DNA from: Oscillatoriaceae cyanobacterium M33_DOE_052
Lineage (GTDB): Bacteria > Cyanobacteriota > Cyanobacteriia > Cyanobacteriales > Laspinemataceae
Reading direction: 5' to 3'
Length of the DNA: 64,000 nt
Assembly (NCBI GenBank): GCA_015296065.1
Contig: DVDU01000199.1
Location: forward strand, 80,318-144,317
In this document: positions 26,125-36,153 of the stretch, one piece after another
Layout of the letters: the number at the start of each line of letters is the position of its first letter
Numbering within the stretch: position 1 is the first letter of the stretch
Made by a program: the position numbers and the translations under genes
Notes under the pieces: model-generated
The model's input: only the letters and a program-made list of their open reading frames with translations
Told to the model about the DNA's origin: nothing
Database searches by the model: none

Positions 26125-26462
26125 ATAATATGTGTACCATCATAATTCCTTCCCTGGCAAGTCGGAAAAATCGGGCATTTTCCCCGAAAACAAAATCGGA
26201 TTTGTCGGAAATGTCGGTAAGGAAAGCGCTGAGAGTATAATACTCTTGTCTGTGGGTCCCATATTTCACTGGGAACTTCAGTCCCCACCTCATCGCTGAA
26301 GTCGGTTCAAACAGACTGAAACCATTGTCATCAAATGGTTTCAGTCGAATTAAACCTCTAATGTGCGGTCCGCTGTTTTAACCGATCGGGGGTGATGCAA
26401 TAGGTGGAAGATGTCGGAAAGATCGGATATAATATGCCAAACTTTAGCATTCTCCTGGACCT
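26125..26462. promoter_or_regulatory. Divergent upstream region with a 13-bp perfect inverted repeat
   Basis: This 338-bp gap separates the divergent lipoprotein and NB-ARC genes. GACTGAAACCATT (26314-26326) and AATGGTTTCAGTC (26334-26346) form a perfect stem with a 7-base loop. A -10-like TATAAT lies at about 26428-26433, before the NB-ARC start. TCGGAAA/GTCGG motifs recur at 26168-26220 and 26410-26425. The inverted repeat could be an operator or a terminator. No gene is seen. Confidence 0.5.
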
Positions 26463-27815
26463 ATGGACATGGCGGAAGTGCTGAAACTGGCAGATGAGCT
26501 GGTTTTCACTCAGACGGGTAAACATCTGGACTATCTGCAAGAGGCTATCCTGCAAGGGACTTTGGATGGCCGGACCTACGCGAAAATTGCGGAAGAGACT
26601 TATGCCAGTGAGGGTCATGTGAGAGATATGGGAGCCGAGCTGTGGAAGGTCCTCTCCGAGGGGTTGGGGAAAGAGGTTAGCAAGGCGAATTTTAAAGCGA
26701 TATTAAATTCCAACTATTCAGCGATTCTTAGTGATAATGCAAGATTTACTAATCTCAATATTTGTCCAGAACATCGCTCCGAAACCAGCCAAGTCCCAAA
26801 ATCGCACTCCACGCCAGCTCAACCGCATCTGGACTTAGAAAATGCGCCGGAAATATTCAACTTTTACGGACGCACTCAGGAACTTGCCACCCTCGATCTC
26901 GCCATTGTCTGCGATCGCTCTCGCCTGGTGACAATTCTCGGATTCGGTGGCATTGGCAAAACCACTCTGGCTCTGCGGCTGGTTGGGCAAATTCAACCTC
27001 ACTTCCAATATGTCATCTATCGCAGTCTCCGCTTTTACTCCGATTTGAGTGCCATACTCGCCAATCTGCTGCATATCTTTGCTCCGGATGCGACGATTCC
27101 CGATCGCATCGAAACCCAAATCTCACAACTCCTCAACCATTTGCGTCAGTCTCGCTGTTTGATTGTTCTGGATGACATACAGATTCCCGGCAACGGAAAA
27201 CTGACTGGTGAAGATAGCACAGTTTACGAAAATTATCGGCTGTTTTTCAAAGCGATCGCGGAAGTGACCCACCAAAGTTGTGTTATCGCTATCGCCGCCG
27301 AACAATCGAGCGCGATTCCCACTTCTAAACAACCAAATTATCCCGTCACATCGCTGGTATTGCATGGTTTATGTGACGCAGCTAAAGAAATTTTAGCATT
27401 ACAAAATTTAGCCGATGCAGAAACTTGGGATAAGTTAATTCATCTCTATCACGGAAATCCTCTCTGGTTAGAGTTCACCGCCACCTCCATCCGAGAATTA
27501 TTTGCCGGTCGAGTGGCGGAGTTTTTAACTTATGACACCCCGATTGTCTGGGAACCGTTGCAGGCGCAATTAGACCGACAGTATCAGCGTTTAACATTAC
27601 CAGAACAGACAGCCATTTCTCAACTGGCTACCGCCATTTACCCCTTGACTTTTGCGCAACTGTTAAACCTGACACAATTCTCCCCCCCTGAGTTTTTTAA
27701 AGTCATGCAATCCCTAGAACGGCGCTTTTTTGTAGAAATACAGGAACGGGAAGGTGTAACACAATTTGTCCTCAATCCCGTGTTGAGGGAGTATGCGAAA
27801 AGTCGGGGGGAATGA
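26463..27815 (+). CDS. Short STAND ATPase: vMAP-type N-terminal domain plus NB-ARC
   Basis: A 450-aa protein. Residues 1-85 resemble the vWA-MoxR-associated N-terminal domain found in front of many cyanobacterial NB-ARC proteins (AEVLKLADELVFTQTGKHLD, with a helix-turn-helix-like YAKIAEETYASEGHVRD). The NB-ARC module follows: FYGRTQEL near 135, Walker A at 160-168 (GFGGIGKTT) and Walker B at 233-238 (LIVLDD). A winged-helix-like part (about 385-440) ends the protein. Most relatives continue into WD40 or TPR sensor repeats; here the frame stops cleanly after the winged helix with none. Such proteins act as ATP-gated switches in signalling or defence. Whether this is a complete short form or a remnant cannot be decided from sequence alone. 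Confidence 0.82.
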   Translation: MDMAEVLKLADELVFTQTGKHLDYLQEAILQGTLDGRTYAKIAEETYASEGHVRDMGAELWKVLSEGLGKEVSKANFKAILNSNYSAILSDNARFTNLNICPEHRSETSQVPKSHSTPAQPHLDLENAPEIFNFYGRTQELATLDLAIVCDRSRLVTILGFGGIGKTTLALRLVGQIQPHFQYVIYRSLRFYSDLSAILANLLHIFAPDATIPDRIETQISQLLNHLRQSRCLIVLDDIQIPGNGKLTGEDSTVYENYRLFFKAIAEVTHQSCVIAIAAEQSSAIPTSKQPNYPVTSLVLHGLCDAAKEILALQNLADAETWDKLIHLYHGNPLWLEFTATSIRELFAGRVAEFLTYDTPIVWEPLQAQLDRQYQRLTLPEQTAISQLATAIYPLTFAQLLNLTQFSPPEFFKVMQSLERRFFVEIQEREGVTQFVLNPVLREYAKSRGE

Positions 27816-27885
27816 GAGCCGTAAATATGATTTACCACAGAAAACATCAAAAAAGTAAAACAGCCATTGGGACTTCTGGTACATG

Positions 27886-27957
27886 GTATGGGCTGGAGCC
27901 CAACTACAAACCAAGATGCTTGGCGGGGATGGGCTAAAGCCCAACTACGAACCAACA
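27886..27957. repeat. Two hairpin repeats between convergent genes
   Basis: GGGCTGGAGCCCAACTAC and GGGCTAAAGCCCAACTAC units of the same family as at 7137-7262 lie between the NB-ARC gene and the SGNH hydrolase. Confidence 0.8.
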
Positions 27958-27962
27958 GAAAA

Positions 27963-28925
27963 CTAGGCTATTTCGCGGGGAATGTAAATAGTTTCATTGT
28001 GGGGTAAAACCTGGTAATTGATGTCATTTTTAATCGCAATTAAATCATAATGATGCACATCAGATTTGCCTAAAGTTTTCAGGGAAATTTCTTCTAAAGT
28101 CTCACCGGGACGCACTTGGTAAGGCATCCAAACGTAATGTTTCCCATTAAAGCTGAACCGGTGGGATTCGCGTAACCAGTTTTGGTAGCGATCGTCCCGT
28201 TGCAACGCCAGCCGAGAAGTCGTTTGCTCCATCACCTGCTGCCAAAGTTGATAAGCCGCAAAATTCACATGCACCCCATCATCAGTGAAATCCTCGCGCA
28301 ACATATCCGCAGCGTCAGTAAAAGGCGTATTCAAATCAAGATAAATCGCCCCATCTTGACGAGCCAGACCTTCAATTTTACTGTTAATTTGACGAATCCG
28401 GGTATTAGGCAGAGCCGCCAACCGCGTCGGCAAAATTGACAATATAAATACTTTAGCACAAATGTGGTGCATCCTAATTCTGCCCACAATATGGCGCAAG
28501 TTATTAATTATCGTGGCATCACTTCGACCTTGGCGGATGTCATTAATCCCCACCATCAAATAAACATCATGGATGCGGTTATCCGCCAAAGCCGATAACC
28601 GCTTGAGAATCCCCGCCGTATTATCGCCATAAATACCCTGATTCAGCCACAATTGACCTGGGGGCAACAAATCCACAGGAAACCACAAACATAAAGAATC
28701 TCCCAGCATCACACTGAGACAATCTTTCCCTTGTACCGCCGCGATCGCTTTGGCTTCCCGTTCCAGAAGGATTTTCCACTGCTCGTATGTGGGATGTCCC
28801 ATGCTGCCCTCCCAAACCGATTGAAAACTATCCGGCGGTAACTGGGTGTGAATCAAGCCCGCCTTGAGCGCTTCTAACCGTTGTTTGTACAGCTCAATCC
28901 CTGACGATGGACGCATCATAACCAT
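27963..28925 (-). CDS. SGNH/GDSL hydrolase with C-terminal LysM-like domain
   Basis: A 320-aa esterase-type protein. SGNH block I is VMLGDSLCLWF (Ser near residue 76), block III is VGINDIRQG (Asn in GIND) and block V is DDGVHVNFAAY (Asp/His). The C-terminal 50 residues (YQVRPGETLEEISLKTLG ... NETIYIP) look like a LysM domain, which binds glycans such as peptidoglycan. No signal peptide is visible. It is a paralogue of the neighbouring 28989-30146 gene: both contain a stretch like YKQRLEALKAGLIHTQLPPD before block I. The substrate is unknown; deacylation of cell-wall or exopolysaccharide material is plausible (inference). Confidence 0.85.
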   Translation of the reverse strand: MVMMRPSSGIELYKQRLEALKAGLIHTQLPPDSFQSVWEGSMGHPTYEQWKILLEREAKAIAAVQGKDCLSVMLGDSLCLWFPVDLLPPGQLWLNQGIYGDNTAGILKRLSALADNRIHDVYLMVGINDIRQGRSDATIINNLRHIVGRIRMHHICAKVFILSILPTRLAALPNTRIRQINSKIEGLARQDGAIYLDLNTPFTDAADMLREDFTDDGVHVNFAAYQLWQQVMEQTTSRLALQRDDRYQNWLRESHRFSFNGKHYVWMPYQVRPGETLEEISLKTLGKSDVHHYDLIAIKNDINYQVLPHNETIYIPREIA

Positions 28926-28988
28926 TTGAGACTTGGATAAAGCCCTCGCATAGTAGCATAAATTCTTTCAATCGTCCGTCCGAGGTAC

Positions 28989-30146
28989 TCAAGGAAGCTG
29001 ATTCATTGCCAGAGCTGATTCGGCTCGCTCCAAAGCCCAATTCCACACCTGATAGCCCCGAGCATTGAGATGTAGCCCATCTGTAGTCAGTTCGGGCCGC
29101 AAATCTCCTTGGGAGTTGGTAAACCAATAATGCAGGTCAAAAAACTGGGCGCCTTCCTCCCGGGCAATATCCTGTAATTGGAGGTTGAGATTGCGGATGC
29201 GACTATTAGAAATCTCTGGCAGGCGGGTAGGGAGGATAGATTGGACCACCACTTGGGCTTGAGGATGTTCTTGGCGCAAGCGGCGCAAAATCGATCGCAT
29301 ATTATTTAAAACCGTGTTATCGCTGTCACCACGTCGCAAATCATTGATACCCGCCAAGAGGTAAATGATATCTGGTTGCGTTTCAGAAAGGGTCCAAAGG
29401 CGAGAGAGGATACCAGCGGTGGTGTCGCCAGAAATGCCTTGATTGAGCCAAAACTGTCCTTGGGGGAGATTGGCTTGGGGAAACCACATACTGATCGAGT
29501 CGCCGAGCAAAATCCCCAGGCGATTATTACCTTGTCCATACGCGATCGCCCGCGCCTCCCAAGCCAAGAGGTTTTGCCAATCCTGATAAGTCGGCTGCCC
29601 TTTCGCCGCCACCCAAGCATCAGAAAAACTATCCGGAGGCAAAGTCGTATAAATCCGTCCTGCTTTCAGGGCCGCCAACCGCTGCTGGTAAAGCTGCGCC
29701 CCCGATACAGGTTGGGGCCTGACCCAGGATTGTTCTCCGGCAGACGATCGCGCCAGAGAAAACCGGAGGGTTTCAGAGGAACGCCCATCAGTCCTCACCG
29801 GTGTAGTTGGCTCCGACTGTTGCGGAACCGGGGGTAAATAGCGAGATGCTGCCCCCAAAGGAGGTAACACCGGCTCCCAAACAGGTTGCTCAGTAGTGGT
29901 GCGTCGGAAAGACAGAGACTCGGTGAGGGAGGCGTTACTATTCTGCTCGCTCAATTCCGGGGGACTAATAGCTACAGGCAACCAACGGGGGCTGACCCCA
30001 CTCGGGGGCATAGTCTCCGGGGCAGCAAATTCTCCGATGCCAGTAAAATCAAAAGCCGCCACCGGTTGAGGAGTGATTTCGATCGGTCTCGATTCTGAGA
30101 CTTGTCTCGCCAGTAATTCCGCCGCCAGCAACAACGGATCCGTCAT
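28989..30146 (-). CDS. SGNH/GDSL hydrolase with long Pro/Ser-rich N-terminus
   Basis: A paralogue of the preceding gene in tandem. Block I is ILLGDSISMWFP, block III is LAGINDLRRGDSDN and block V is TDGLHLNARGY, all intact. The N-terminal 150 residues are Pro/Ser/Thr-rich and probably disordered; the catalytic domain starts near GAQLYQQRLAALKAG. It lacks the LysM tail of its neighbour. The ATG at 30146 (MTDPLLLAAELLARQV) was chosen; an upstream ATG at 30176 would add ten residues. The gene is divergent from psaL. A secreted or envelope role is possible, but no export signal is clear. Confidence 0.85.
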   Translation of the reverse strand: MTDPLLLAAELLARQVSESRPIEITPQPVAAFDFTGIGEFAAPETMPPSGVSPRWLPVAISPPELSEQNSNASLTESLSFRRTTTEQPVWEPVLPPLGAASRYLPPVPQQSEPTTPVRTDGRSSETLRFSLARSSAGEQSWVRPQPVSGAQLYQQRLAALKAGRIYTTLPPDSFSDAWVAAKGQPTYQDWQNLLAWEARAIAYGQGNNRLGILLGDSISMWFPQANLPQGQFWLNQGISGDTTAGILSRLWTLSETQPDIIYLLAGINDLRRGDSDNTVLNNMRSILRRLRQEHPQAQVVVQSILPTRLPEISNSRIRNLNLQLQDIAREEGAQFFDLHYWFTNSQGDLRPELTTDGLHLNARGYQVWNWALERAESALAMNQLP

Positions 30147-30396
30147 CGTGATTGACTCCCAATACGCTCTTGTCATCCAATCAAGCCAACAGTACCCAAT
30201 TCAGGACAGTAGCGTATCCATCCGGTGGCTCCCTCCCCAGGGCCATAACTGCCCTAACCTCACAGTTCGACCTCTCTCAACATTACAAACAGTGAAGTTT
30301 TTTAAAGACAACCGATAATTCTGCGATGAGACAACCCCTCCATGCTTAGAATAGCGTAAGGTCTTGTAAAGATTTTCAGATAGAGAGGAAACATCG

Positions 30397-30876
30397 ATGG
30401 CCGAATATCAACAGGTGGTAAAGCCGTATGGGGGAGATCCCTTCATCGGTCATTTATCCACACCCATCAGCGATTCTGCTTTTACCCGCGCTTTCATCAA
30501 TAACCTGCCCGCTTACCGTAAAGGTCTGTCTCCCCTCCTGCGAGGTCTGGAGATTGGCATGGCCCACGGATATTTTCTGATTGGACCGTGGGTTAATTTT
30601 GGTCCCCTGCGGGATTCTGAATTCGCCGCTTTGGGTGGATTGATTTCCGGAATGGCTTTGATTCTGGTTGCCACTATGTGCCTTTCCGCTTACGGTATCG
30701 TATCTTTCCAAGGTGAAGCTCCCGCAGGAGCCGATCCCCTCAAGACCTCTGAAGGTTGGAGCCAGTTTGCCGCAGGCTTTTTCGTTGGTGCAATGGGCGC
30801 CGCTTTCGTTGCCTACTTCCTCCTCGCTAATTTTGAGGTAGTAGATGCCATTTTCCGGGGTCTTGTCAACAACTAA
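30397..30876 (+). CDS. psaL: Photosystem I subunit XI
   Basis: PsaL, 159 aa, forms the core of the trimerisation/tetramerisation surface of photosystem I in the thylakoid membrane. The N-terminus (VVKPYGGDPFIGHLSTPISD) and the segment LRGLEIGMAHGYFLIGPW are diagnostic. Two further membrane helices follow (GGLISGMALILVATMCLSAYG and AAGFFVGAMGAAFVAYFLLA). An AGAGAGGAAA-type ribosome site precedes the ATG. psaI follows on the same strand. Confidence 0.98.
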   Translation: MAEYQQVVKPYGGDPFIGHLSTPISDSAFTRAFINNLPAYRKGLSPLLRGLEIGMAHGYFLIGPWVNFGPLRDSEFAALGGLISGMALILVATMCLSAYGIVSFQGEAPAGADPLKTSEGWSQFAAGFFVGAMGAAFVAYFLLANFEVVDAIFRGLVNN

Positions 30877-31071
30877 AACCCCGTTGCATTGGAGAGTCTG
30901 ACCAGATACCAGTGAAGTTTCCAGAAGGAAAACCATTGTTTTGTGGTGAGATTGCTACTCCGCCATCAGATAATCGTTTGTCACCATTGGTCAGAGGTGT
31001 ATTGTCTAGCAGCAAGCTACCGCAATCTTCCTCTGCCAACCCAACAGTTTACATAGGAGAATTTGAGGATT

Positions 31072-31188
31072 ATGACAGGTTCATACGCGGCTTCCTTCCT
31101 GCCTTGGATTATGATTCCCGTAACTTGCTGGCTCATGCCTTTAGTGGTGATGGGTCTGCTGTTCATTCATATTGAAAGCGACGCTTAA
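31072..31188 (+). CDS. psaI: Photosystem I subunit VIII
   Basis: A 38-aa single-helix protein beginning [20 protein letters not shown] and ending IHIESDA. PsaI sits beside PsaL and supports its binding in photosystem I. A GAGG ribosome site lies about 9 bases upstream. It is too short for many gene callers. It lies 195 bases after psaL and is probably cotranscribed with it. The sequence matches the PsaI pattern (SFLPxIMxPxxxxxxP then a hydrophobic helix). Confidence 0.95.
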   Translation: MTGSYAASFLPWIMIPVTCWLMPLVVMGLLFIHIESDA

Positions 31189-31280
31189 TTTAAGCAACCT
31201 TCGACTCCGAGCAGAAACCTAGTTTTTTCAACCCGAAAGGTGAAAATGAGAGACTTTTCTCAAAACCGGGTTTCTGCCCT

Positions 31281-31318
31281 AAAAAAAATCCCCCTCTGAA
31301 AAGAGGGGGATTTTTTTC
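31281..31318. terminator. Bidirectional terminator between psaI and psaB
   Basis: A perfect 16-bp stem, TCCCCCTCT/AGAGGGGGA extended by A7/T7 on the outside, with a GAAA tetraloop (31298-31301). U-runs are produced on both strands, so it can end transcripts from psaLI (plus strand) and psaAB (minus strand). Confidence 0.92.
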
Positions 31319-31350
31319 GCTTATCGCTTATCTACAAGGTGAGTTCAGAA

Positions 31351-33579
31351 TCAACCGAACTTGCCAGCGGTAGAAGCAATCAAGAAAGCGGCGTAGGTAA
31401 TGATATTACCAGCGGTGAAGTGAGCCAGACCGACCAAGCGAGCTTGGACGATGGAAAGAGCCACTGGCTTGTCCTTCCAGCGAACCAGGTTCGCCAGAGG
31501 AGTGCGCTCGTGAGCCCAAACCAAGGTTTCGATCAGTTCTTGCCAGTAACCACGCCAAGAGATCAGGAACATGAAACCAGTTGCCCACACCAGGTGTCCG
31601 AGGAGGAACATCCAGGACCAGACAGACAGGTTGTTGGTGCCGTAGGGGTTGTACCCGTTGATGAGCTGAGAAGAGTTCAGCCAGAGGTAGTCACGGAACC
31701 AACCCATCAGGTAGGTAGAGGACTCATTGAACTGAGCCACGTTGCCTTGCCAGATGGCCAGGTGTTTCCAGTGCCAGTAGAAGGTGAGCCATGCAATGGT
31801 GTTGAGCATCCAGAACACAGCCATGTACATGGCATCCCAAGCGGAGATATCGCAAGTACCGCCCCGACCGGGACCGTCGCAGGGGAAGCTGTAGCCGAAG
31901 TCTTTCTTATCGGGCATCAGCTTGGAACCCCGGGCATCCAGGGCGCCTTTGACGAGGATCAGGGTGGTGGTGTGCAAGCCGAGAGCGATCGCGTGGTGAA
32001 CCAGGAAATCGCCAGGGCCAATGGTCAGGAACAGAGAGTTAGTGCCAGCATTGATGGCATCCAACCAACCGGGTAGCCACACATCACCGTGGTTTGGCCA
32101 AGCGGTAGAAGCGATGCTGTCAGGGTTGGAAAGCAGCACGTCAAAGCCATAGAGAGCCTTACCGTGGGCAGCTTGAATCCACTGCGCAAACACAGGTTCG
32201 ATGAGGATTTGCTTTTCGGGAGTGCCGAAAGCTACTACCACATCATTGTGGACGTACAGACCGAGGGTGTGGAAACCCAGGAACAAAGACACCCAGCTCA
32301 GGTGAGAGATCAGTGCTTCCTTATGCTCTAGCATCCGGTACAGCACGTTGTCCTTGTTGGCTTCGGGGTCATAGTCACGGACCAGGAAGATGGCACCGTG
32401 AGCGAACGCCCCAATCATCAAGAAGCCAGCGATGTACTGGTGGTGAGTATAAAGAGCAGCTTGGGTGGTGTAGTCCTTAGCCATGAAGGCGTAAGGAGGA
32501 ATCGAGTACATGTGCTGGGCTACCAAGGAGGTAACTACGCCCAAGCAGGCCAAGTGCCATCCCAGTTGGAAGTGCAGAGACTCGTTATAGGTGTCGTAAA
32601 TGCCTTTGTGACCGGCACCGATCGCACCGCCAAAAGGAGTGCCTTTTGGTGGGTTGTGGGCTTCGAGAATCTCTTTCATGCTGTGACCGATACCGAAGTT
32701 AGTCCGGTACATATGGCCAGCGATGATGAAGATGACCGCGATCGCCAAGTGGTGATGAGCGATATCCGTCAACCAAAGAGATTCAGTTTGGGGATGGAAA
32801 CCACCCAAGAAGGTGAGAATCGCAGTTCCCGCGCCTTGAGCCGTGCCGAACGCATGTCCTGCCGTATCGGGGTTTTCGGCATACACTCCCCAATTCAGGG
32901 AGAAGAAGGGGCCTAAACCAGCCGGGTGAGGCATGGTGGACAGGAAGTTATCCCAACCCACATGCTGGCCGCGAGACTCAGGGATCGCCACGTGGACCAA
33001 GTGACCGGTCCATGCCAGAGAGCTGACCCCAAACAAGCCTGCCAGGTGGTGGTTCATCCGGGACTCGGCGTTTTTGAACCAGGATAGGCTCGGGCGGTAT
33101 TTCGGCTGCAAGTGCAACCAACCGGCAAACAGCATCAGGGAGGCCAGGATCATCAGGAAGATGGCGCCTTGGTACAGGTCCCCGTTATTGCGCATGCCGA
33201 TCGTGTACCACCAGTGGTAAACGCCGGAGTAGCAGATATCTACCGGGTTAGCGGCTCCAGCTTGAGTGAAAGCATCCACTGCTGGTTTGCCGAATTGGGG
33301 ATCCCAAATCGCGTGGGCGATGGGACGGATGTTCAGGGGGTCTTTGACCCACTGCTCGAAATTGCCTTGCCAAGCGACATGGAAGAGGTTGCCCGAGGTC
33401 CACAGGAAGATGATTGCCAAGTGGCCGAAGTGGGAGGCAAAGATCTTTTGGTAAAGATTTTCCTCCGTCATGCCGTCGTGGCTTTCAAAGTCGTGGGCTG
33501 TGGCAATCCCGTACCAAATCCGACGTGTTGTCGGATCTGCAGCCAGGTCCTGGCTAAACTTCGGGAATTTTGTTGCCAT
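31351..33579 (-). CDS. psaB: Photosystem I core protein P700 apoprotein A2
   Basis: PsaB, 742 aa, forms with PsaA the membrane heterodimer that binds P700, A0, A1 and the 4Fe-4S cluster Fx. The start ATG at 33579 ([20 protein letters not shown]) is the conserved one; upstream in-frame codons are not part of the protein. The Fx-binding loop [18 protein letters not shown] is intact with both cysteines, and the many His residues for chlorophyll ([20 protein letters not shown]) are present. It follows psaA with a 306-bp spacer that contains inverted repeats. Confidence 0.99.
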   Translation of the reverse strand: MATKFPKFSQDLAADPTTRRIWYGIATAHDFESHDGMTEENLYQKIFASHFGHLAIIFLWTSGNLFHVAWQGNFEQWVKDPLNIRPIAHAIWDPQFGKPAVDAFTQAGAANPVDICYSGVYHWWYTIGMRNNGDLYQGAIFLMILASLMLFAGWLHLQPKYRPSLSWFKNAESRMNHHLAGLFGVSSLAWTGHLVHVAIPESRGQHVGWDNFLSTMPHPAGLGPFFSLNWGVYAENPDTAGHAFGTAQGAGTAILTFLGGFHPQTESLWLTDIAHHHLAIAVIFIIAGHMYRTNFGIGHSMKEILEAHNPPKGTPFGGAIGAGHKGIYDTYNESLHFQLGWHLACLGVVTSLVAQHMYSIPPYAFMAKDYTTQAALYTHHQYIAGFLMIGAFAHGAIFLVRDYDPEANKDNVLYRMLEHKEALISHLSWVSLFLGFHTLGLYVHNDVVVAFGTPEKQILIEPVFAQWIQAAHGKALYGFDVLLSNPDSIASTAWPNHGDVWLPGWLDAINAGTNSLFLTIGPGDFLVHHAIALGLHTTTLILVKGALDARGSKLMPDKKDFGYSFPCDGPGRGGTCDISAWDAMYMAVFWMLNTIAWLTFYWHWKHLAIWQGNVAQFNESSTYLMGWFRDYLWLNSSQLINGYNPYGTNNLSVWSWMFLLGHLVWATGFMFLISWRGYWQELIETLVWAHERTPLANLVRWKDKPVALSIVQARLVGLAHFTAGNIITYAAFLIASTAGKFG

Positions 33580-33885
33580 AAGTCCTAAATAAATCTCCTT
33601 GGTTATTGAGATTTTAGATTTTGGATGGGAGAAAAGCAATCCCCCTGATTATATCCAAAATCCTCACTCAATTTCGTCCTGGTGAAATCATGAGAACCGG
33701 GAAAATTCCCGATGATGGGCAATTTGTCTCCGTTTGTTTCCCAGCTTTCCCAGACTCTTACTTTCCATCGATTTCATCAGTCTAGGTTTACTAGGCGGGA
33801 CAAATCTCAGCACAATAGTTTGATTTTAAATTTTGGATTGAGGAAAAGCAATCCCCAATCCAAAATTTTAGATCCTAAGTCAATT
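33580..33885 (-). promoter_or_regulatory. psaA-psaB spacer with two related inverted repeats
   Basis: AAATTTTGGATTG (33828-33840) and CAATCCAAAATTT (33856-33868) form a perfect 13-bp stem around GAGGAAAAGCAATCC-type sequence. A weaker copy at about 33612-33656 (GATTTTGGAT ... ATCCAAAATC) has the same internal motif (GAAAAGCAATCCCC) and is followed by a similar TCAATTTCGTCCT string. The repeated hairpins could control how much transcript continues from psaA into psaB or mark processing sites (inference). Confidence 0.55.
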
Positions 33886-36153
33886 TCATCCTACGGAAAT
33901 GATGCGAGCGAGGAAGAACGCCCAGGTAGTGACAATTCCTCCTAAGAGGTAGTGAGCCACACCCACAGCGCGTCCCTGAACAATGCTCAGAGCCCGAGGC
34001 TGAATTGCCGGAGCCACTTTCAGTTTGTTATGTGCCCAGACGATAGACTCAATCAGTTCTTGCCAGTAGCCGCGACCGCTGAACAGGAACATGAGGCTGA
34101 AGGCCCAGACAAAGTGACCAGCGAGGAACATCAACCCATAGGCAGACAGAGCCGAGCCGTAGGAGTTGATCACCTGAGATGCTTGAGCCCACAGGAAGTC
34201 ACGCAACCAGCCGTTGATGGTGATCGCGGACTGGGCGAAGTTGCCCCCAGTGATGTGGGAGATCGAGCCATCTGGTGCTACTGTGCCCCACACATCCGAT
34301 TGCATCTTCCAGCTAAAGTGGAAAATCACGATCGACAGGGAGTTATACATCCAGAACAGGCCAAGGAAAACGTGGTCCCAACCAGACACCTGGCAGGTGC
34401 CGCCCCGACCGGGGCCGTCGCAGGGGAAGCGGAAACCCAGGTTCATCTTATCTGGAATCAGACGAGAGGACCGGGAGAAGAGAACCCCTTTGAGGAGAAT
34501 CAGGACAGTCACGTGAATGGTGAAAGCATGGATATGGTGAACCATGAAATCTGCCGTACCCAAGGCGATCGGCATCATGGCGACCTTGCCACCTACTGCC
34601 ACCACATCGCCACCGAAGGCATGGCTAGCCACCGCCATTGCGTTGGGGGCTGTGTTGCCGGGAGCGAGGGTGTGGAGGTTTTGCAGCCACTGAGCGAAGA
34701 TTGGCCGCAGCTGAATCCCCGTATCAGAGAACATATCTTGAGGACGACCGAAAGCCCGCATCGTGTCGTTGTGAACGTACAGACCGAAGCTATGGAAGCC
34801 CAAGAAAATGCAGACCCAGTTGAGGTGAGAGATGATAGCGTCACGGTGGCGGAGTACCCGATCGAGCAGGTTATCCACATTCTTCGCCGGATCGTAATCC
34901 CGCACCATGAAGATGGCGGCGTGGGCACCGGCTCCGACAATCAGGAAACCGCCAATCCAAACGTGGTGAGTGAACAGCGATAACTGCGTCGGATAGTCAG
35001 TAGCGATGTACGGATAGGGAGGCATCGCGTACATGTGATGAGCGACGATGATGCTCAGAGAGCCCATCAGCGCCAGGTTGATTGCCAACTGAGCGTGCCA
35101 GGAGGTGGTGAGGATTTCATAGAGTCCTTTATGGCCTTGGCCAGTAAACGGACCCTTGTGAGCCTCCAGGATTTCTTTCATGCTGTGGCCAATGCCCCAG
35201 TTGGTGCGGTACATGTGGCCAGCAATGATGAACAGCACGGCGATCGCCAAGTGGTGGTGCGCCGTATCCGACAGCCACAGACCGCCAGTGACAGGGTTCA
35301 GCCCGCCTTTGAAAGTCAGGAAGTCAGAATAAGCTCCCCAGTTCAGGGTGAAGAAAGGCACCACACCTTGAGGAATACCCCAATCCACACTGGGATAAAG
35401 GTCCTTCATCAAGCTGGGATTGAGGATAAACTCATGGGGCAGAGGAATGTCCTTTGGCGCTACCCCAGCATCCAGCAGCTTGTTGATGGGCAGAGACACA
35501 TGGATTTGGTGGCCTGCCCAAGACAGGGAGCCCAAACCCAGCAATCCTGCCAGGTGGTGGTTCATCATCGACTCCACGCTCTGGAACCATTCCAGTTTGG
35601 GGGCCGCTTTGTGATAGTGGAACCACCCGGCGAAGAGCATCAAACCTGCCATTACTAGGGCACCGATCGCGGTGCAGTAAAGCTGATACTCATTGGTGAT
35701 TCCGGAAGCGCGCCACAGTTGGAATAGTCCAGAAGTGATTTGGATGCCGTGGAATCCACCGCCCACATCACCGTTCAAAATTTCTTGTCCGAAGATGGGC
35801 CAGACCACTTGGGCACTGGGTTTAATCCCAGTGGGGTTGCTCAGCCATGCTTCATAGTTGGAAAACTTGGCGCCGTGGAAATAGGCGCCGCTCAACCAAA
35901 TGAAGATTACGGCCAGGTGCCCAAAGTGCGCGCTGAATATCTTGCGCGATACGTCTTCTAAGTTGCTGGTATGGCTATCAAAATCATGAGCGTCAGCGTG
36001 GAGGTTCCAAATCCAGGTTGTAGTTTTGGGACCTTTTGCCAAAGTGCGATCGAAGTGACCTGGTTTGCCCCACTTCTCAAAGGAAGTCGGCACCGGATCT
36101 TTATCTACTGCTACCTTGACCTTTGCCTCTCGCTCTGGAGGGCTAATCGTCAT
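33886..36153 (-). CDS. psaA: Photosystem I core protein P700 apoprotein A1
   Basis: PsaA, 755 aa, the partner of PsaB in the photosystem I reaction centre. Conserved features are the N-terminus ([20 protein letters not shown]), chlorophyll-binding His motifs ([31 protein letters not shown]) and the Fx loop [18 protein letters not shown] with both cysteines. The length is standard. The 433 bases upstream hold its promoter and leader. psaB follows in the same operon. Confidence 0.99.
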   Translation of the reverse strand: MTISPPEREAKVKVAVDKDPVPTSFEKWGKPGHFDRTLAKGPKTTTWIWNLHADAHDFDSHTSNLEDVSRKIFSAHFGHLAVIFIWLSGAYFHGAKFSNYEAWLSNPTGIKPSAQVVWPIFGQEILNGDVGGGFHGIQITSGLFQLWRASGITNEYQLYCTAIGALVMAGLMLFAGWFHYHKAAPKLEWFQSVESMMNHHLAGLLGLGSLSWAGHQIHVSLPINKLLDAGVAPKDIPLPHEFILNPSLMKDLYPSVDWGIPQGVVPFFTLNWGAYSDFLTFKGGLNPVTGGLWLSDTAHHHLAIAVLFIIAGHMYRTNWGIGHSMKEILEAHKGPFTGQGHKGLYEILTTSWHAQLAINLALMGSLSIIVAHHMYAMPPYPYIATDYPTQLSLFTHHVWIGGFLIVGAGAHAAIFMVRDYDPAKNVDNLLDRVLRHRDAIISHLNWVCIFLGFHSFGLYVHNDTMRAFGRPQDMFSDTGIQLRPIFAQWLQNLHTLAPGNTAPNAMAVASHAFGGDVVAVGGKVAMMPIALGTADFMVHHIHAFTIHVTVLILLKGVLFSRSSRLIPDKMNLGFRFPCDGPGRGGTCQVSGWDHVFLGLFWMYNSLSIVIFHFSWKMQSDVWGTVAPDGSISHITGGNFAQSAITINGWLRDFLWAQASQVINSYGSALSAYGLMFLAGHFVWAFSLMFLFSGRGYWQELIESIVWAHNKLKVAPAIQPRALSIVQGRAVGVAHYLLGGIVTTWAFFLARIISVG

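Noticed and set aside
26300..26320. GGTTCAAAC string that could be a tRNA T-loop
   Set aside because: No acceptor stem, anticodon arm or CCA-proximal pairing could be laid around it.
31339..35961. Long plus-strand frames opposite psaA and psaB
   Set aside because: They are shadows of the highly conserved psaA and psaB frames and have no sensible protein features.
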